Part shown: in pieces, positions 13,648 through 16,467 of the stretch
Position numbering within the stretch: the stretch's first letter is position 1
How the letters are laid out: each line of letters begins with the position of its first letter
From: Candidatus Collierbacteria bacterium
GTDB taxonomy: Bacteria > Patescibacteriota > Microgenomatia > UBA1400 > MFAQ01
Assembly (NCBI GenBank): GCA_903873735.1
Contig: CAIQPO010000074.1
Location: forward strand, 1-16,467
Length of the DNA: 16,467 nt
Direction: 5' to 3'
Position numbers and translations under genes: made by a program
The notes under the pieces: model-generated
What the model was told of the DNA's origin: nothing
Databases searched by the model: none
The model's input: the letters and a program-made list of their open reading frames with translations, nothing else

Positions 13648-16467
13648 TAAGACAATCGTTCTTTTAGTCGCTTTAATATTGAGTTTTGTCTACCTTCGAC
13701 CAAATTTCGCAAACGCCTATTGCCATTATTGCATCGGCTGTACCTGCTATCGTGATCCAGACACAAACTGCGCTCATACTGCCGATTGCGAGTGTGAAAG
13801 CAGATCCGACTGCTGTCCACCTACACCGACACCTACACCAACCTGTAACCCTAGTTGCAGCTGCGCCAACACGCTTTGTCCCTGGCAAAGCTGTACAAAT
13901 GCTTGTGGAGACACTTGTTGGGGTTCTAGATCTTGTGTTTGCACTCCAGGTACAGTCAGTTGCGCGAACCATGGCTCTGGAGAAGGTGTATACACATGCA
14001 ACTCAACTGGAAGTGCCTGGATTAAAAATCGCTCATGTACTTTAGGATGCCAACCAGATCCATCTCAAGAATGCAATTACCCGACATGGTGCTATGACAC
14101 TTGCTCTGGATGCTCTGCCCCAGACAACAACCAAATACGCTGCTACGATGCTCCTCGTCCTGGAGGTAGTCTAGTTTCCACTATGTGTGTCTATGACTCC
14201 AGCTGCAGTGTCGGTTGCCATCCACATACAGAAACCTGTGGTGGTAATGCCAACTGCGCCCCATATCCCGGTACTGTTTCCCACATCGATAACTGCGGTG
14301 GTTTGAACTGCGCAGCTCCCTGCGGCAGTAGCGGTGGAGGTAGTAGTAGCAGTAGTAGCGGTGGCTGCACACCCACCAACCCAGATACCCCAACTCAAAC
14401 ATCTCCCACTGATGGTCAAATACTATCTAAGGTTTCATCAGTGGTAATGGATTGGAATTCTGCGGCTGCTTGGGGGGATGAATGTGGCTACACTACCAGA
14501 TCATATAATTACTGTGTCAGCACAAATAGCACTGATCCTTGCAATGGTGGTGATCCATTAACAACGGATGAAGCAACAACCAATGCTACATATTCCCAAA
14601 GCATGCCTGGAACATATTACTGGAGAGTTCAGACTGTAAATGGCGCAGGATACAACTCCGCCTGGTCTCCCATCTGGTCTTTCACCATCAACAACAATGC
14701 TCCATCTGCAGCCTCTATGACTTGTACTGGAGAGGTTCCTGCTACCACAGCTTCTCCTGTCACTTTCTCTGCTACTGTCACCGATGCCGATGGGGGAGAC
14801 GATATTGATCGGGTCTACCTTGGTTTCAATACTTGTAGCAATGATCCAGGAGATGCTAACTGGTACAACTTTGAACACACCTTCGCCAACTACTTTGGAG
14901 GTATGGGAGCATCGACCAATTGGGGAGTAAGAGGTGCCAGCAATGCTAACGCTGCTTGTACCGGTACTGTTGGCTCTCCCACAGATCCATGGGCTGCTAT
15001 TCCAGGAAACAACGTCCCTGGCAGTGTCACCTATGCCAGTGTCTCAAACAGTATCGCCGGGAACAACTACACTCAAAACTTCTCCATTACTACCAATGGA
15101 GTTACCCCTGGGCAAAGCTATTATTGTTATGGCATGACTCAAGATCTACAAGGATTGTGGCAAACCGGTTCTACCACCCCTAGCTGGACTAGATTAAATC
15201 AAATCTGCGTCGAAGGCTTCTCTGGCACCAATCCTTCATATGTCACTGCTTGGAGTGATTGGGGGAACTGTGGAGCAGCTGGAGCTCACAAAAGAAGTAG
15301 AACCAGAACTTGTACTGAAGACTGCACTGCCACTGTAAACGACTGTGATACATATCTCGCCGAAGGTGGAGCTCAAGACTGTGGCACTGAGTGTACCTAC
15401 AATGCCGGTACCAATACTCAAACCCAAGTCCAAGACTGCACTGGTGTCATCACCGGTACTCTCTACGACGCCTCTGATGTCTCTTCCTGTCCTGCACTAA
15501 GCACTGTCATTGGCCCAGGTACTTTCAGTATTACTTCTCTCGCTGGATATCCACTAGTTAGTCCTGCTTCTGCCTCTCCTGCTACCATATCAGTAAACGC
15601 TTCAGGACAATACTCCTTTACCGGTTACTCTCCCGACACCTTTACCTACGACTTTACTGATCTTCTCAATGCCGGTCTCATTGGTAATGCTACTCCTAAG
15701 TTTAGCTGCACCTCCATCTCCGCCTCTTTAAGCAACTCACCAGTGGCTTGTATGACACAACCCTGTGAGACAGGTGCAAGCTACATCTACAACTTTGGTT
15801 TCTGGAGGAAGTATGGCGGTTGGTGGCAAGTAGTTGGTGGCCCGGTATATGCCAGACAAAACATCCAGTCTACCATTCCCGCGTCCCTTACTCTCTTCTC
15901 TGATATGTATCTTGTTAAACCAGGAACCACTGCTCATCAGGGACTTGCTGTCTACGGAGGCTCTGTCAATCTAGGCAGTAACCCTAACGCCCAAATTAAT
16001 GCCAACAATACTTCTGTTCAATCTGTCTACAACAGCAACAGCGTCTACAACTACGAGTTCTTCAGAAACAAGCTCTCAGGTAAAACAGCTGACACTTGGT
16101 CAAACAAGAACCAACTCCCAGCCTACTCAGACGGCACTGGTAAAGGCTACATGCTTCTAAGGAGTACTGATGGTACTGCTTCAAACTTTAGCTCACCCAT
16201 CGCTGTAGCTGCAGGGGAGAAGTATGTTCTCCTTACTACTGGCAATGTTAATATCTCCGACAACATCACCATCGCCTCAGGGGGAGTTCTCATCATCATC
16301 ACAGATCAGAGTATCAACTTCAGTGCAGCAGTTTCCAGAGCTGATGGTTGGTATCTAGCAGACAGCATGATCACCATCGCCTCCACTGGAGATGAAACTA
16401 CCGAACAGAGATTCCTAGGTAACGGTTCCTTTGTTGCTCATGGTGGTATTGTTCCAGACCGCGACAG
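13640..16467 (+). CDS. Giant secreted Cys-rich surface protein, 3' end outside the window
   Basis: GTG at 13640 opens a frame with no stop to the window edge (942 codons and 2 nt). It starts with a clear signal peptide (MNNKTIVLLVALILSFVYL, cleavage after ANA near residue 27). Residues 28-243 hold about 36 cysteines by my count, with a short TPTPTPT spacer and a Gly/Ser run (about 228-241). Then an FnIII-like domain (about 245-355, with GTYYWRVQTVNGAG), an Ig/cadherin-like section (to about 530), and a thrombospondin type 1-like motif WSDWGNC...RTRTC (538-558). A Cna-B-like beta domain (about 600-690) and a repetitive region with VAAGEKYVLLTTGNVNISDN, probably beta-helical, follow. Such proteins are likely envelope or adhesion components in CPR bacteria; partners are unknown. 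It overlaps the previous gene by 8 nt. Confidence 0.88.
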   Translation, partial: MNNKTIVLLVALILSFVYLRPNFANAYCHYCIGCTCYRDPDTNCAHTADCECESRSDCCPPTPTPTPTCNPSCSCANTLCPWQSCTNACGDTCWGSRSCVCTPGTVSCANHGSGEGVYTCNSTGSAWIKNRSCTLGCQPDPSQECNYPTWCYDTCSGCSAPDNNQIRCYDAPRPGGSLVSTMCVYDSSCSVGCHPHTETCGGNANCAPYPGTVSHIDNCGGLNCAAPCGSSGGGSSSSSSGGCTPTNPDTPTQTSPTDGQILSKVSSVVMDWNSAAAWGDECGYTTRSYNYCVSTNSTDPCNGGDPLTTDEATTNATYSQSMPGTYYWRVQTVNGAGYNSAWSPIWSFTINNNAPSAASMTCTGEVPATTASPVTFSATVTDADGGDDIDRVYLGFNTCSNDPGDANWYNFEHTFANYFGGMGASTNWGVRGASNANAACTGTVGSPTDPWAAIPGNNVPGSVTYASVSNSIAGNNYTQNFSITTNGVTPGQSYYCYGMTQDLQGLWQTGSTTPSWTRLNQICVEGFSGTNPSYVTAWSDWGNCGAAGAHKRSRTRTCTEDCTATVNDCDTYLAEGGAQDCGTECTYNAGTNTQTQVQDCTGVITGTLYDASDVSSCPALSTVIGPGTFSITSLAGYPLVSPASASPATISVNASGQYSFTGYSPDTFTYDFTDLLNAGLIGNATPKFSCTSISASLSNSPVACMTQPCETGASYIYNFGFWRKYGGWWQVVGGPVYARQNIQSTIPASLTLFSDMYLVKPGTTAHQGLAVYGGSVNLGSNPNAQINANNTSVQSVYNSNSVYNYEFFRNKLSGKTADTWSNKNQLPAYSDGTGKGYMLLRSTDGTASNFSSPIAVAAGEKYVLLTTGNVNISDNITIASGGVLIIITDQSINFSAAVSRADGWYLADSMITIASTGDETTEQRFLGNGSFVAHGGIVPDRD

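Noticed and set aside
13673..15937. Many short ORFs on the minus strand and in other plus frames across the surface protein
   Set aside because: They are shadows of the long plus-strand frame from 13640, which has consistent domains and a signal peptide.
1..16467. CRISPR array, insertion sequence or prophage genes
   Set aside because: No regularly spaced repeats, transposase, integrase or phage structural proteins were seen on either strand.

Overview
The window looks like a piece of a Candidate Phyla Radiation (Patescibacteria) genome, most likely a Microgenomates-type bacterium. This is an inference from several features together: densely packed genes with few Shine-Dalgarno sites, trimmed versions of universal proteins (a trigger factor with no PPIase domain and a PheT with no N-terminal tRNA-binding domain), tRNAs without an encoded CCA, and very large threonine/cysteine-rich surface proteins beside core genes. 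TGA is used as a stop (tig, pheT), so the code appears to be standard code 11, not the Gracilibacteria/Absconditabacteria code.

Left part (1-2750): the end of an exported lysozyme/transglycosylase-like protein, tRNA-Leu(UAG), a short trigger factor, a coiled-coil protein of unknown function, and tRNA-Val(GAC) whose 3' end abuts a 19-bp bidirectional terminator. Next come an unassigned three-way-junction RNA-like element and a small two-segment membrane protein with its own promoter, ribosome binding site and terminator.

Centre (2780-6930): the translation cluster infC-rpmI-rplT, then pheS-pheT. The two parts are separated by a terminator whose 5' arm can also join a competing hairpin, as in an attenuator. 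pheT converges, with a 5-bp gap, on a minus-strand class A penicillin-binding protein (6936-9506). A divergent 59-bp intergenic region then leads into a 33-residue membrane mini-protein that overlaps the start of recG (9657-11630).

Right part (11640-16467): accessory, envelope-directed genes. The first is a 500-residue protein with a cytoplasmic-looking N-terminal part, a lipobox-like hydrophobic segment in mid-protein, a Thr/Pro linker and an unknown outer domain; an intrinsic-terminator-like hairpin lies inside its first 40 codons. The second is a 141-residue single-pass protein. It overlaps by 8 nt a giant secreted Cys-rich surface protein (starts GTG at 13640, more than 942 codons) that runs off the window. 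That gene is open to the right edge, so a search for complete ORFs misses it.

Several genes have a -10-like hexamer 7-9 nt before the start codon, which suggests leaderless transcription is common here. The most unusual items are the unassigned structured RNA element at 2321-2408 (with a 12-nt inverted match to the neighbouring tRNA-Val T-arm), the competing hairpins before pheS, the hidden mini-gene before recG, and the two surface proteins.
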